From: Streptomyces sp. ISL-10
GTDB taxonomy: Bacteria; Actinomycetota; Actinomycetes; Streptomycetales; Streptomycetaceae
Direction: 5' to 3'
Length of the DNA: 64,000 nucleotides
Assembly: GCF_018614575.1 (NCBI RefSeq)
Contig: NZ_JAGGOJ010000033.1
Coordinates: 19,810-83,809, forward strand
Below the pieces are notes generated by a model, which worked only from the letters and a program-made list of their open reading frames with translations, had not been told where the DNA came from and ran no database searches. The translations under genes and the position numbers were made by a program. Below are positions 51,184 through 60,148 of this stretch, in pieces (position 1 is the first letter of the stretch; every line of letters starts with the position of its first letter).

Positions 51184-52437
51184 TCACCGCTCCGGAGCCA
51201 CGCCCTGCGCCCCCGTCGGGTGCGCGCGGTCCGCCGCCAGGGCTTGGAGGGCACGGCGCGCCACCTCCCGTCCGATCGGCAGCGACGCCGTCGCCGCCGG
51301 GGACGGCGCGTTCAGCACATGGACCGTTCGCGGCGCCTCGCGGATCAGGAAGTCGTCGGCCAGCGTCCCGTCCCGCAGCACCGCCTGGGCCCGCACTCCC
51401 GCCGGGGCCGGACGCAGGTCGTCCTCCGTCACCGCAGGGAGCAGCCGGCGCACGGCCTGTGTGAATGCGCGCTTCGACAGGGAGCGGTGCAGCTCGCCCG
51501 CCCCGTAGCGCCAGTGGCGGCGGGCGATCCGCCACGAGCCCGGCCAGCGCAGGGTGTCCGCGAGTTCCAGGGGGTGCACGGCGGACCAGCTGTAGCCCTC
51601 ACGGGCCAGTGCGGGGACGGCGTTGGGACCGACGTGGACGCCGCCCTCGATGCCGCGGGTCAGATGCACGCCGAGGAACGGGAACGCCGGGTCCGGCACC
51701 GGATAGACCAGGCCGCGCACGAGTTCGGGGCGGACCAGGTCGTAGTACTCGCCGCGGAAGGGGACGATCCGCATCCCTGGGTCGTCGCCCGCGAGCCGCG
51801 CCACCCGGTCGCAGTGGAGGCCCGCGCAGTTCACCAGGGCCCGCGCCCGCACCACCGTCCCCGACACCGTGCGCACCGCGACGCCCCAGGGCCGGCGGTC
51901 GATCTCGGTGACCTCCTCGCCGTACCGCACGTCTGCGTCGGACGCGAGCGCGAGCTGTGCCGCCACCGCGCCGTAGTCGCACACGCCGGTCGTGCCCACG
52001 TGGATCGCCGCCAGACCGTGCACCTCGGGCTCGTACTCGGCGATCTGCGCCGGGCCCAGCTCGCGCACCGGAATGCCGTTCTCCCGGCCGCGCTGGACGA
52101 GGGCGTGCAACCGGGGCAGCTCGTCGCGGTCCGTGGCGACGATCAGCTTCCCCGTGACCTGGTGGTCGATGCCGTATTCGGCGCAGAACTTGACCATCTC
52201 GGCCGCGCCGCGCACCGCGAAGCGGGCCTTGAGGGATCCGGGGCGGTAGTAGATCCCGCTGTGGATCACACCGCTGTTGCGCCCGGTCTGATGGCGGGCC
52301 GGGCCCCGCTCCTTCTCCAGGACCGTCACCCGGGTCCCGGGCGCCGAGCGCGTGAGGGCATACGCCGCCGACAGGCCGACGATCCCGCCGCCGACCACCA
52401 GCACGTCACAGTCGAAGCTCCGCCCGGACGCCGTCAC
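51184..52437 (-). CDS. lhgO: L-2-hydroxyglutarate oxidase
   Basis: A 417-residue FAD enzyme of the DAO family. The N-terminal VLVVGGGIVGLSAAYAL binds FAD, and TGRNSGVIHSGIYYRPGSLKA is the LhgO signature. GVCDYGAVAAQLA and VNCAGLHCDRVARLAG follow, then PFLGVHLTRGIEGGVHVGPNAV. The family oxidises L-2-hydroxyglutarate to 2-oxoglutarate and passes electrons to the membrane quinone pool. GGGAGGTG lies about 7 nt before the GTG at 52437, which settles the start. It is flanked by tandem repeats on both sides. Confidence 0.93.
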   Translation of the reverse strand: MTASGRSFDCDVLVVGGGIVGLSAAYALTRSAPGTRVTVLEKERGPARHQTGRNSGVIHSGIYYRPGSLKARFAVRGAAEMVKFCAEYGIDHQVTGKLIVATDRDELPRLHALVQRGRENGIPVRELGPAQIAEYEPEVHGLAAIHVGTTGVCDYGAVAAQLALASDADVRYGEEVTEIDRRPWGVAVRTVSGTVVRARALVNCAGLHCDRVARLAGDDPGMRIVPFRGEYYDLVRPELVRGLVYPVPDPAFPFLGVHLTRGIEGGVHVGPNAVPALAREGYSWSAVHPLELADTLRWPGSWRIARRHWRYGAGELHRSLSKRAFTQAVRRLLPAVTEDDLRPAPAGVRAQAVLRDGTLADDFLIREAPRTVHVLNAPSPAATASLPIGREVARRALQALAADRAHPTGAQGVAPER

Positions 52438-52772
52438 CGCGTCACCTCCCACCCCGATAGTGCACTGGCCCACCGACCCTGTGCTTAAACCAGCGTCCGG
52501 CAAGGGGCGCGCGTCACCCGCCCCGATGCCCGTCCCGCCGCGGAAGGCCCGACGACCCGCCGCGGAAGGCCCGACGTCCCGCCGCGGAAGGCCCGACGTC
52601 CCGCCGCGGAAGGCCCGACGTCCCGCCGCGGAAGGCCCGACGACCCGCCGCGGAAGCAGCCGATGACCCGCCGTCGACGCACCCGATGAACCGGCCGGTG
52701 GCGCACCCCCGGTCCGGCCGACCACCGCGCCTGGACCACCGCGCCCCGGCGCGACCGGTTCCGGCCGCCCCG
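52438..52772. other. Intergenic region filled mainly by a 22-bp minisatellite
   Basis: 335 bp between lhgO and the sporulation-associated regulator gene, both on the minus strand. Apart from the repeat at 52538-52660 it holds no gene. The promoter of lhgO must lie close to 52440-52530. Confidence 0.6.
52538..52660. repeat. 22-bp minisatellite, five full copies plus a partial
   Basis: The unit CCGCGGAAGGCCCGACGTCC plus CG starts at 52538, 52560, 52582, 52604, 52626 and, truncated and mutated, 52648. The full copies differ only at one A/T position. Each contains the palindrome CCGCGG. Confidence 0.95.
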
Positions 52773-54257
52773 CTACGCCGGCGCCGCGAGCAGAGGGCGG
52801 GCCCGCTCCCGCAGCTCCATCACCTGGGGCTCGTCCCCGTAGGGCTCCAGGCGGTGCAGCAGGTCCCGTACGTACTCGGTGGTGCGCGCCGAGGAGATCC
52901 GGCCGGCCACCTCCACCGCCCGCGTGCCCGCCGCGCACGCCGCGTCCAGGTTCCCCGACTCCAGCTCGGCGACCGCCGAGACGACCAGGCGCAAGCCGTG
53001 CGACCGTACGAACTCCTCCGTCGGCCGCGACAGCGCCTGCTCGGTGAAGCGGCGCACCTGGCGGGGAGCCTTTAGGTCCCGGTAGCACTCGGCGGCGTCG
53101 GCGGCGAAGCGGTCGTAGGAGTAGAAGCCGAGCCACGACGGGTCGGGGTCGCCCTCACGGGAGCGCTCCAGCCAGCCCTCCGCGGCCCTCAGCGCCTGAC
53201 CGGCCGCGGCGGCGTCGTTCGCCTTGGCGTGCGCACGGGCCTCCACCAGGCGGAAGAAGCTCATGGTCCGGGCGGTGGCGAGGCCGCGGTTGCGCTCCAG
53301 CGCGGCCTGCGCGAGGTCGACGCCCTCGTCGGCGAAGCCCCGGTAGGTGGCCTGCAGCGACATCGAAGCGAGCACATAGCCGCCCAGCGGCACGTCTGCC
53401 GCGGCGCGCGCGAGCCGCAGTGCCTGGATGTAGTAGCGCTGCGCCGCCTCCTGCTGGCCGGTGTCGAAGGCCATCCACCCGGCCAGCCGGGTCAGTTCGG
53501 CGGTGGCGCCGAACAGCGCGCGGCCCACCTCGTCCGAGTACGAACCGAGCAGCAGCGGGGCCGCGTCCACGCGCAGGCACTCCGGGACCATCGACGAACG
53601 CCAGTCCCCGCCGCCGTACTTGGAGTCCCAGCGGCGGGCGTCCTCCGCCGCCTCGCGCAGTTTGGCCACATCGCTGTGGCCCACGCGCACGGGAGTGTCG
53701 GCGCCGTCCGGCGTTTCGGGGGCGACCGGTGCGGATCCGCCGACGGGGGCGGCCTGCGCGGCAGCCGCGGGGGCGCCGACGAGCCGCTCGACCGACGGGT
53801 CCGCGGGGGTTATCAGCCAGCGCGAGGCAGGGGTCGCGTACGCGCTCACCGCGAACGAACCGGCCAGCGACTGCCAGATGCCCCCGCCGCCCGCCCGCCG
53901 GCCGGCAAGATCCAGGCGGTACAGCTCGGTGGCCGATTTCACCGCCTCGCCCACGTCCCGCGGGAAGGCCAGACCGACCTCGGGGGCCGGGTCGGCGTCC
54001 GCCAGACCGATCTCGTGCAGCGGCACGGGACGGCCCAGCTTGGCCCCGATGGCAGCGGCGATGAGATGGGGCGCGGAGCCCTGCGGCACCATGCCCTTGG
54101 ACACCCACCGCGCCACCGACGTCTTGTCGTAGCGGAGGGTCAGACCGCGCTGCGCCCCGAGGTCGTTGACCCGCCGGGCGAGGCCGGCGTTGCTGATTCC
54201 CGCGAGGGCGAGAACGGTGCCGAGCTTTTCGTTCGGCCCGCGTTGCTCCCTGGACAT
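52773..54257 (-). CDS. Sporulation-associated regulator, HTH plus TPR-like (NsdA/Spa type)
   Basis: A 494-residue cytoplasmic protein. Its start, MSREQRGPNEKLGTVLALAGISNAGLARRVNDLG, resembles an XRE-like helix-turn-helix, continued by YDKTSVARWVSKGMVP. Residues about 215-490 are helical repeats (tetratricopeptide-like), e.g. AAQRYYIQALRLARAA, GVDLAQAALERNRGLA and AAAAGQALRAAEGWLERS. This is the Streptomyces NsdA/sporulation-associated family, regulators of aerial growth and antibiotic production. The ATG at 54257 has GAGGGG upstream. It is divergent from an asparagine-synthase-like gene, and a candidate promoter lies about 170 bp upstream. Confidence 0.88.
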   Translation of the reverse strand: MSREQRGPNEKLGTVLALAGISNAGLARRVNDLGAQRGLTLRYDKTSVARWVSKGMVPQGSAPHLIAAAIGAKLGRPVPLHEIGLADADPAPEVGLAFPRDVGEAVKSATELYRLDLAGRRAGGGGIWQSLAGSFAVSAYATPASRWLITPADPSVERLVGAPAAAAQAAPVGGSAPVAPETPDGADTPVRVGHSDVAKLREAAEDARRWDSKYGGGDWRSSMVPECLRVDAAPLLLGSYSDEVGRALFGATAELTRLAGWMAFDTGQQEAAQRYYIQALRLARAAADVPLGGYVLASMSLQATYRGFADEGVDLAQAALERNRGLATARTMSFFRLVEARAHAKANDAAAAGQALRAAEGWLERSREGDPDPSWLGFYSYDRFAADAAECYRDLKAPRQVRRFTEQALSRPTEEFVRSHGLRLVVSAVAELESGNLDAACAAGTRAVEVAGRISSARTTEYVRDLLHRLEPYGDEPQVMELRERARPLLAAPA

Positions 54258-54928
54258 GCGCCACCCCTCGACACACAGACAGCTGCCGTGACGCCCGCGG
54301 CGCACGGCATTCGTGCTGTGTCCTCCCGGTTCGCACACCCCCCGCTCCCGAGCGGTCCCGGCTGCAAAAGCAGGTGGCCGAGCCCTTCGGAATATGCGCT
54401 CCTGCCGAGGACAGCAGTAAACCCAGCGTAGTTCGCCACATCCCTACCGTTAAGAGGCGGTGTTCCGTATGGCGGGATTGTTGTGCGGGCGGGAGCGCGG
54501 CACCCGGCCACCGTGCTACCGCCGTGTGGCCGTGCGCCCGTCCGTGCGCTCTGGCCGAGGAGATTCTCGGCGGGCTTCCATGAGTACCGCGTGGGTCGGC
54601 CCACTGCGTACTGGAACCAGTGGGCTGGGGGAGACTGCCGCCTCAATCCCCGCGGGCGGCGGGCCGGTCCGGGAGGCGAACTCCGCCTCCCGGGCTGGAA
54701 GTTGGGACCAAAGTCGTCACTGAGAATGGCCGAATGCCGTCTGTTCCGGGGAGCCTCCCGAGCCCCCGTCCGGCCTTGCGCGAGGCTTCGGGCGGCCGGC
54801 CGGCCGTCGGTAAATCGCCCATGCCAGGGGCGTGTTCACTTTTTGCGCGCGCTACCAGGGCCCACTCCTGCGCGCCTCCTTCGTGGCAGCATGTTCCCGA
54901 ACGGCTTCGGGAAACGGTGGAGGCGGGG
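54258..54928. promoter_or_regulatory. Large divergent intergenic region
   Basis: 670 bp between the NsdA-like gene and the asparagine-synthase-like gene. Open frames cross it but none has a ribosome binding site and conservation. It includes a well-spaced minus-strand promoter at 54425-54453; nothing similar is evident for the plus strand. Confidence 0.5.
54425..54453 (-). promoter_or_regulatory. Candidate promoter of the NsdA-like gene
   Basis: On the minus strand, TTAACG (54453-54448) and TACGCT (54430-54425) are separated by exactly 17 bp. Transcription would begin near 54418, giving a leader of about 160 nt. Confidence 0.55.
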
Positions 54929-57103
54929 ATGCGGTGGCTGGTGGGGTGGAGCAGTATCGCCGCGAACTTCGGCACCGCAGGGGTCGTCGGAGGCATCGAC
55001 GGCCTTGACGAGCTCGACGGCGACGGCCGCACCGTCCACCCCGTCGGAGCCCAACTGCTGTGGGGAGACCCCGATCCGCTGTGGGCGGTCGGCGACTGGC
55101 GGCCGGACGAGGTCCGGGTCGTCACGGCCGAACCGCCCGTGCGTTCCGTGCCCGGCGGGGGAGCGCATCCGCCCGCCATCACCCGGCTCGCCGTCCTCGG
55201 CTGCTGCGCCGCCAGTGACGAACAGCTGCGCGTCGGGCTGTTCGCGGCGCGCGGCGGCGCACTGAGGCATCTGACCGCATGGGCCGGCAGCTACACCGTC
55301 GTCGTCCAGGCGGGGCGCCGCATCACCGTCGTGGGCGATCTCGCGGGCGCCCGCCCCGTCTTCTACACACCATGGGCCGGCGGCACCGCGTACGCCACCG
55401 CCGCGCTCCCCCTCGCCGACCTGATCGAGGCCCAGCTCGACATCGGGCACCTGGCCGCGCTGCTCGCCTGCCCCGAGACACCGGAGGCGCTGCGCGACTC
55501 GACCCCGTACGCGGGGGTCAAGCGCATCCCGCCGGGACACGCGCTGATCCTGCGGGAGGGCTCGCGGGAGATCACGGGGTACGAACCGGTGGCGTCCCTG
55601 GCCGTCGCAGGGCCGCAGATCGATCCGGCGCAGGCGGTCGAGGGGGTGCGGGACGCGCTGGTCGAGTCGGTACGGGCGAGGCTCACCGCCCCGCGGCACG
55701 CACCGGAGACACTGCCGCCCGACCCGGGGCCCGTGCCCGGTATGGGGCCCGCCGAACGCCGTGCCGCGCGCGGGGCGCCCGCCCCCGGCATCGGCGCCGA
55801 CCTGTCCGGAGGCAGCGCCTCCAGCACGCTGGCGCTGCTGGCCGCCGGGCTGCCCGGTGTGCCCGGCACCGTGCTCGGCCACGGGACGGGCGCGGGCGAG
55901 CGGCTGCTCGCCGTGACCTTCAACGACCTGGTCACCAGCGGGCGCGAGGCGAGCGAACCGGAACTGGAACGCGCCCGCACCATCGCCGCCAACCCCCGGC
56001 TGCACCACGTCGTCGTTGCGGCCGGGGAGGAATCCCTGCCGTATGCCGGGCTCGAATCGGGGCCGCTCACGGACGAGCCCGCGCCGTCCCTGGTCACCGC
56101 CGAACGGCACCGCAGCCGACTCGCCGCAGGCAGCGCCGACCACTTCACCGGAGCAGGCGCACGGCAGGTGCTGGACGCGCATCCGGCGCGGCTCGCGGAT
56201 CTGCTGATGGACCGGCGCCGGCGGCATCTGCTGCGGCCGGTCACCGCGCTGGCCCGGGCCGACGGGGCGTCGCCGCAGTCGCTGTTCGTGCCGCTCACGG
56301 TGTACCGGGCCGCGCGGCGCCTGGCCCGTACGCCCTACCGCGCCGGAGTCGAGGCCGCTGCCGACCGGCTGCTCGCCGCCAACCGCACGGGCGCTGTCGG
56401 CCTCAACGGCGCGGTGGGCGCCTCGCTCGCCGCCCTGAACTGGGCGCGGCCCGGGCCCGCGGCGCGCTGGCTGACCGGCGAGGCGCTCGCTGAAGTATCG
56501 GTTCGCCTGATGGAGGCGGCGACGCGGCCGACGTCCGTGCAGCGGCCCGGCGAGGCACGTGCCCGGGCGGCGCTCACCCGTCACGCGGCGGACCAGCGGA
56601 TCCTGGAACAGGCCGCCGAGATCCGCAGCCAGCGGCTGCACGCACCCTTCCTCGACAACCAGGTCGTACGCGCCAGCCGGGACCTCCCCGAATCGCTGCG
56701 CGTCCAGCCGGGGGCCCGGGCATCGGTGCTGCGCACGGTCCTCGCCGGAGCGGGCATCCACGATCTCCCGCCGGGCTGGGGCGCCACGACGCACGCCTCG
56801 CACACGGCGACGGCGGCGGCCCGGACCGGTCTGCGGGCCGCACTCCCGCACCTGATGGCCCTGTTCGACGCTCCGCTGCTCGCGGACGCGGGCCTGGTCG
56901 AGGCCCGTGTCGTCCGCAAGGCGCTACGGGCCGCCTCGGAGGGCGAACCGGTCCCGCTGGACGGCCTGGCCGACCTGGTCTCCACGGAACTGTGGCTGCG
57001 CCGGCTCCTGTCCCGCCGCGGCACCTGCTGGACGGGCACGGCGGCCCCCCGCCGCCGCGCGGTGGCAGGCGGCGTCCCCAAACGCCGGACGCTGCAGGCG
57101 TAG
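54929..57103 (+). CDS. Asparagine-synthase-like protein with degenerate active sites
   Basis: A 724-residue two-domain protein. The N-terminal part (about 1-220) follows the class II glutaminase fold (VVVGDLAGARPVFY in part, GVKRIPPGHALIL). However, residue 2 is Arg, not the essential Cys, so glutamine cannot be hydrolysed. The C-terminal part follows the synthetase domain, but the PP-loop reads DLSGGSASSTLALL (about 292-305), with Ala where SGGxDS enzymes have Asp. Later features such as RLHAPFLDNQVV are kept. GGAGG precedes the ATG at 54929 at 5 nt. Lasso-peptide cyclases and beta-lactam synthetases are relatives, but no precursor gene is seen. A regulatory or adenylating role is open. Confidence 0.85.
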   Translation: MRWLVGWSSIAANFGTAGVVGGIDGLDELDGDGRTVHPVGAQLLWGDPDPLWAVGDWRPDEVRVVTAEPPVRSVPGGGAHPPAITRLAVLGCCAASDEQLRVGLFAARGGALRHLTAWAGSYTVVVQAGRRITVVGDLAGARPVFYTPWAGGTAYATAALPLADLIEAQLDIGHLAALLACPETPEALRDSTPYAGVKRIPPGHALILREGSREITGYEPVASLAVAGPQIDPAQAVEGVRDALVESVRARLTAPRHAPETLPPDPGPVPGMGPAERRAARGAPAPGIGADLSGGSASSTLALLAAGLPGVPGTVLGHGTGAGERLLAVTFNDLVTSGREASEPELERARTIAANPRLHHVVVAAGEESLPYAGLESGPLTDEPAPSLVTAERHRSRLAAGSADHFTGAGARQVLDAHPARLADLLMDRRRRHLLRPVTALARADGASPQSLFVPLTVYRAARRLARTPYRAGVEAAADRLLAANRTGAVGLNGAVGASLAALNWARPGPAARWLTGEALAEVSVRLMEAATRPTSVQRPGEARARAALTRHAADQRILEQAAEIRSQRLHAPFLDNQVVRASRDLPESLRVQPGARASVLRTVLAGAGIHDLPPGWGATTHASHTATAAARTGLRAALPHLMALFDAPLLADAGLVEARVVRKALRAASEGEPVPLDGLADLVSTELWLRRLLSRRGTCWTGTAAPRRRAVAGGVPKRRTLQA

Positions 57104-57154
57104 CGGCGGGGCCGGGCCGGGGTCCCGCCCCCGCCGCCTGCCCCCGGCCCGTGC

Positions 57155-59125
57155 CTAGCGGCAGGTGATCCGGGACTGTGCCCAGTCCGCCAGTGCCGCT
57201 GTCGCCGGCGGGTCCTCCGGTTCCACGACCAGGCGCAGGGTCTCGTGGCCGACGAGCGGCACATGCACCGGCACGGCCGCGTCGCCGTGGCGGACCGCGG
57301 GCGAGCGCCAGAGCCGTACGCCGTCCCCGTACACCGAGAAGCGCACCGAACGCAGACCCGGCGTCAGGTCGTCGACGCCGACGAACGCGTCATAGGCGGT
57401 GCATTCGCGGTTCAGGTCGATGGTGACGGACGACCTGCCGTGCACCGTCACCCCGTGCCCGTACTGCTCGCCGCCGATGGACATGCCCCAGCGCCGCCAC
57501 ATCCAACTGCTCTCGTTGTGCCGCACCTCGGGGCCGGTGTGGTCACCGACGATGCCGTAGTCCAGGCGGTTGACCTGGTAGATCTCGGGCGGTGACGTCG
57601 GAGGCGGCGTGGGCTTGGGGGCCGGCGTCGCGGTGGGCGTCTGCGTCGGTGTGGAGGAGGGCTTCGGCTCGGCGGGCTTCGGCTTCGGAGTCGGAGTCGG
57701 AGCGGGGGGCGTGGTGGGGGCAGGAGGCGGCGTCGGCTTCGGGCTGGGCTGCACCGGCGGAGCAGCGGGCGGGGCCGGCGCCGACGGTTCCGGCTCAGGC
57801 CGAGGCGCGGGCGGCTCGGGTGTGACGGGCTGGGCGACCGGGGGCTTGGCCACCGGCTTCGGGGCGGGCGCGGGGTCGCCCGCGAGCGTCCATACCAGCC
57901 CGGCGGTCGCGGCGACGGCCGCGGCCACCGTGATCCCCGCCTTCGCGGGGACGCCGAGGCCCTTCGCCGCGGCTCCGCCTGCGGCCCCGCCCGATGGGCC
58001 TCCGGTGGCTGCCGCGGCGGCTCCGGTCCCAGCGGCGCCCGCCGCCCCGGCGGCGACCATCCCGGCCGCCTTGAGGGAGTACCCGGCGGCGAGCCAGCCG
58101 ATGACCGCGACCGGCAGCAGGGCCGGGATGCCCGCGTTCACATGGGCGAGTTCACCGGCGGCCAATCGGCACTTGACGCACTCGTCCAGGTGCTTGCGCA
58201 GGCCGCGCTCCGCCCGCATCCGCAGCCCGCCACGGGCGTAGGCGCCGAGCCGGTCGGCGTACCGGGCGCAGTCGCCGCCCGCGGTGAGCGTCGTGCTCAC
58301 ATGGGCCTGGAGATACGCCTGCTTGAGGCCCTCTCTGGCCCGGTTGGCCAGCACCGCCGTCGCGTTGGCGGTCAGGCCGAACAGCGGAGCGACCTCGCTC
58401 GGTGACTCCTCCTCCACGGTCGTGTGCCACAGCACCGCCTGCCAGCGCTCCGGCAGGGACCGGAAGGCCTGCATGGCGAGCGACTGCTCGGCCTCGTGCA
58501 TGGCGCGCACGTCCGCCCCGAGGTCGAGCGTGCCGTCGGTCGCCGCGTCCGTGCTGCGGGAGGCCTCCGCGACGAACACCGCGAAATCGTCGACCAGTTG
58601 CTCACGTTTCGCCGTCTTTGCCCAGGCAGCCGCGACCCGGCGGACGGTCGTGAGCAGATACGCCCGCACCGCATGCTCCGGCCCCGCGCCGCCGCGTACC
58701 GCCTGGAGCGTCCGAGCGAAGACCTCCGCCGTCAGATCGTCCGCGGTGTGCGCGTCGCGGCAGCACGTGCCCGCGTACCGCCGGACGGCGTCGGAGTGGC
58801 GGCGGAACAGCTCCTCATAGGCGCTGTCGTCGCCGTCCCGCATGTGCCGGATCAACTCGGCGTCCGACAGCGGCAGCTCGCGCGGCGGCGACAGCACGGA
58901 GCCGAGTCTGCCGCCGCGCTGCCGCGGAACGGTGTGCGCCACCGTGCCCGCGTCCGCCGGACCGGGCTCGCGCAGCACGCCCTCGTCGGCGGCCCCGCCG
59001 ACAGCCGGGCGCGCCGCCCGCGCCGCGCCGCCCCGACCGCCCTGGCTCGGCACGTGCTGCGGCGGCCCGGCCGTCCCGGAGGCGCGGGTATCGCCGAGTG
59101 ACTCGTCCTGATGGTCACCGCTCAT
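57155..59125 (-). CDS. ECF sigma factor fused to anti-sigma zinc motif, membrane span and NPCBM-like domain
   Basis: A 656-residue single chain. A disordered N-terminus (1-84) precedes sigma region 2 (about 86-165, LSDAELIRHMRDGDDSAYEELF, DLTAEVFARTL) and region 4 (about 213-272, FRSLPERWQAVLWHT, LANRAREGL). Directly after is HLDECVKC (H312, C316, C319), the zinc anti-sigma signature, then membrane-type helices at about 333-348 and 397-414. A Pro-rich stalk of about 100 residues follows. From about 515 there is an outside NPCBM/carbohydrate-binding-like domain (GIVGDHTGPEVRHNESSW, YGHGVTVHGRSSVTIDL). The layout suggests a membrane-held sigma factor with its own inhibitor and sensor. Release would need proteolysis. 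The ATG at 59125 follows GGGGG at 8 nt. Confidence 0.88.
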   Translation of the reverse strand: MSGDHQDESLGDTRASGTAGPPQHVPSQGGRGGAARAARPAVGGAADEGVLREPGPADAGTVAHTVPRQRGGRLGSVLSPPRELPLSDAELIRHMRDGDDSAYEELFRRHSDAVRRYAGTCCRDAHTADDLTAEVFARTLQAVRGGAGPEHAVRAYLLTTVRRVAAAWAKTAKREQLVDDFAVFVAEASRSTDAATDGTLDLGADVRAMHEAEQSLAMQAFRSLPERWQAVLWHTTVEEESPSEVAPLFGLTANATAVLANRAREGLKQAYLQAHVSTTLTAGGDCARYADRLGAYARGGLRMRAERGLRKHLDECVKCRLAAGELAHVNAGIPALLPVAVIGWLAAGYSLKAAGMVAAGAAGAAGTGAAAAATGGPSGGAAGGAAAKGLGVPAKAGITVAAAVAATAGLVWTLAGDPAPAPKPVAKPPVAQPVTPEPPAPRPEPEPSAPAPPAAPPVQPSPKPTPPPAPTTPPAPTPTPKPKPAEPKPSSTPTQTPTATPAPKPTPPPTSPPEIYQVNRLDYGIVGDHTGPEVRHNESSWMWRRWGMSIGGEQYGHGVTVHGRSSVTIDLNRECTAYDAFVGVDDLTPGLRSVRFSVYGDGVRLWRSPAVRHGDAAVPVHVPLVGHETLRLVVEPEDPPATAALADWAQSRITCR

Positions 59126-59359
59126 CGCGGAAGCCCCCGTAAGCACTTCAGACCCGAATGACCGGGCAAGCGTGCCACAGGGCGGCTGTACGCCGGACCC
59201 TCGCGCACCGCAACCACTCGTCCCGGCGACTCCCCGGAACCCCGCACCGCCGGTCATCCGAACGGGCAGGACCAATCGGTCGTACGGACATGACCGGTCG
59301 ACGACGGTGCCCCGTTGCGCATGAGCCCCGTGCAGGTGCGCGCGTCCCCGTGCGGAAGG

Positions 59360-60148
59360 TCACGCGGATCGCGGCCGCAAGCCCTCCAGCAGGATGTCCA
59401 GCAGCCTGGCCGACGCGGCCTCCTGCTGAGCGGCATCGGGCAGCGACGGTGCCGCAGTGGCGATGACCAGCAGCACATCGGCCACGGTCACGTCACCGCG
59501 CAGCTCACCCGCGGCCCGCGCCCGCTCGACGAGCTGCCCCACGACCTCCAGCAGGTCCGCCGCACCCGCGTCGTCCTGCTCCTCGGCCGGTATCGGGCGC
59601 GGCCCGACCACTCGCAGCCCGGACGGTGCGCCCGCCCGCTGCTGCGGTACCCGCAGCTCTTCCCGCACGTCACCGGACAGGTCGTCGACGCCGCCACCCG
59701 CCGCATCCTCGCCGTCCACCCGGACCCGAAGCACCTGCGGCGGAAGCAGCCGCCCCGCACCGGAGGCCACCGAAGTGCGCAGGAACCGGGAGAGCGCCGA
59801 CCACGGCTCCTCCTCCTGCCCGAGTGCCGTCCGCGCCTGGTCTGTCAGCCGCGAGATCTCCTCGGCGGCTATGCGCCGCACCAGCACGTCCTTGCTGGGG
59901 AAGCGGCGGTACACCGTGCCCACGCCGACGCGGGCGCGGCGCGCCACGTCCTCCATCGGCGCGCCGTACCCCAGCTCGCCGAACACCTCGCGCGCAGCGC
60001 GCAGTACATGCTCGAGATTGCGCTGCGCGTCCACGCGCAGCGGAGCCGAACGGCCCGTCCCGAGCGGACCCGTCGGTCCGCTTCCCTGGCTGTCGGCCAT
60101 CGATGCCGGCGCGACAGCGGTCTGCCAATGCGAATCCTGGATGTGCAT
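59360..60148 (-). CDS. atrA: TetR-family regulator AtrA
   Basis: A 262-residue TetR protein. The DNA-binding domain is RNLEHVLRAAREVFGELGYGAPMEDVARRARVGVGTVYRRFPSKDVL (read in pieces), a sequence I recall as matching AtrA, the activator of actII-ORF4 and other antibiotic-pathway genes in S. coelicolor. The ligand domain from about 95 includes WSALSRFLRTSVASGAGRLL. The ATG at 60148 (MHIQDSHWQ) has GGGGG 7 nt upstream; an ATG at 60166 with GGGGAG is an equally good alternative that adds six residues. The gene is divergent from a type II NADH dehydrogenase gene, as in other streptomycetes. Confidence 0.9.
   Translation of the reverse strand: MHIQDSHWQTAVAPASMADSQGSGPTGPLGTGRSAPLRVDAQRNLEHVLRAAREVFGELGYGAPMEDVARRARVGVGTVYRRFPSKDVLVRRIAAEEISRLTDQARTALGQEEEPWSALSRFLRTSVASGAGRLLPPQVLRVRVDGEDAAGGGVDDLSGDVREELRVPQQRAGAPSGLRVVGPRPIPAEEQDDAGAADLLEVVGQLVERARAAGELRGDVTVADVLLVIATAAPSLPDAAQQEAASARLLDILLEGLRPRSA

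Noticed and set aside
52538..52660. CRISPR array
   Set aside because: The 22-bp units are directly adjacent with no spacers, and no cas genes are present.
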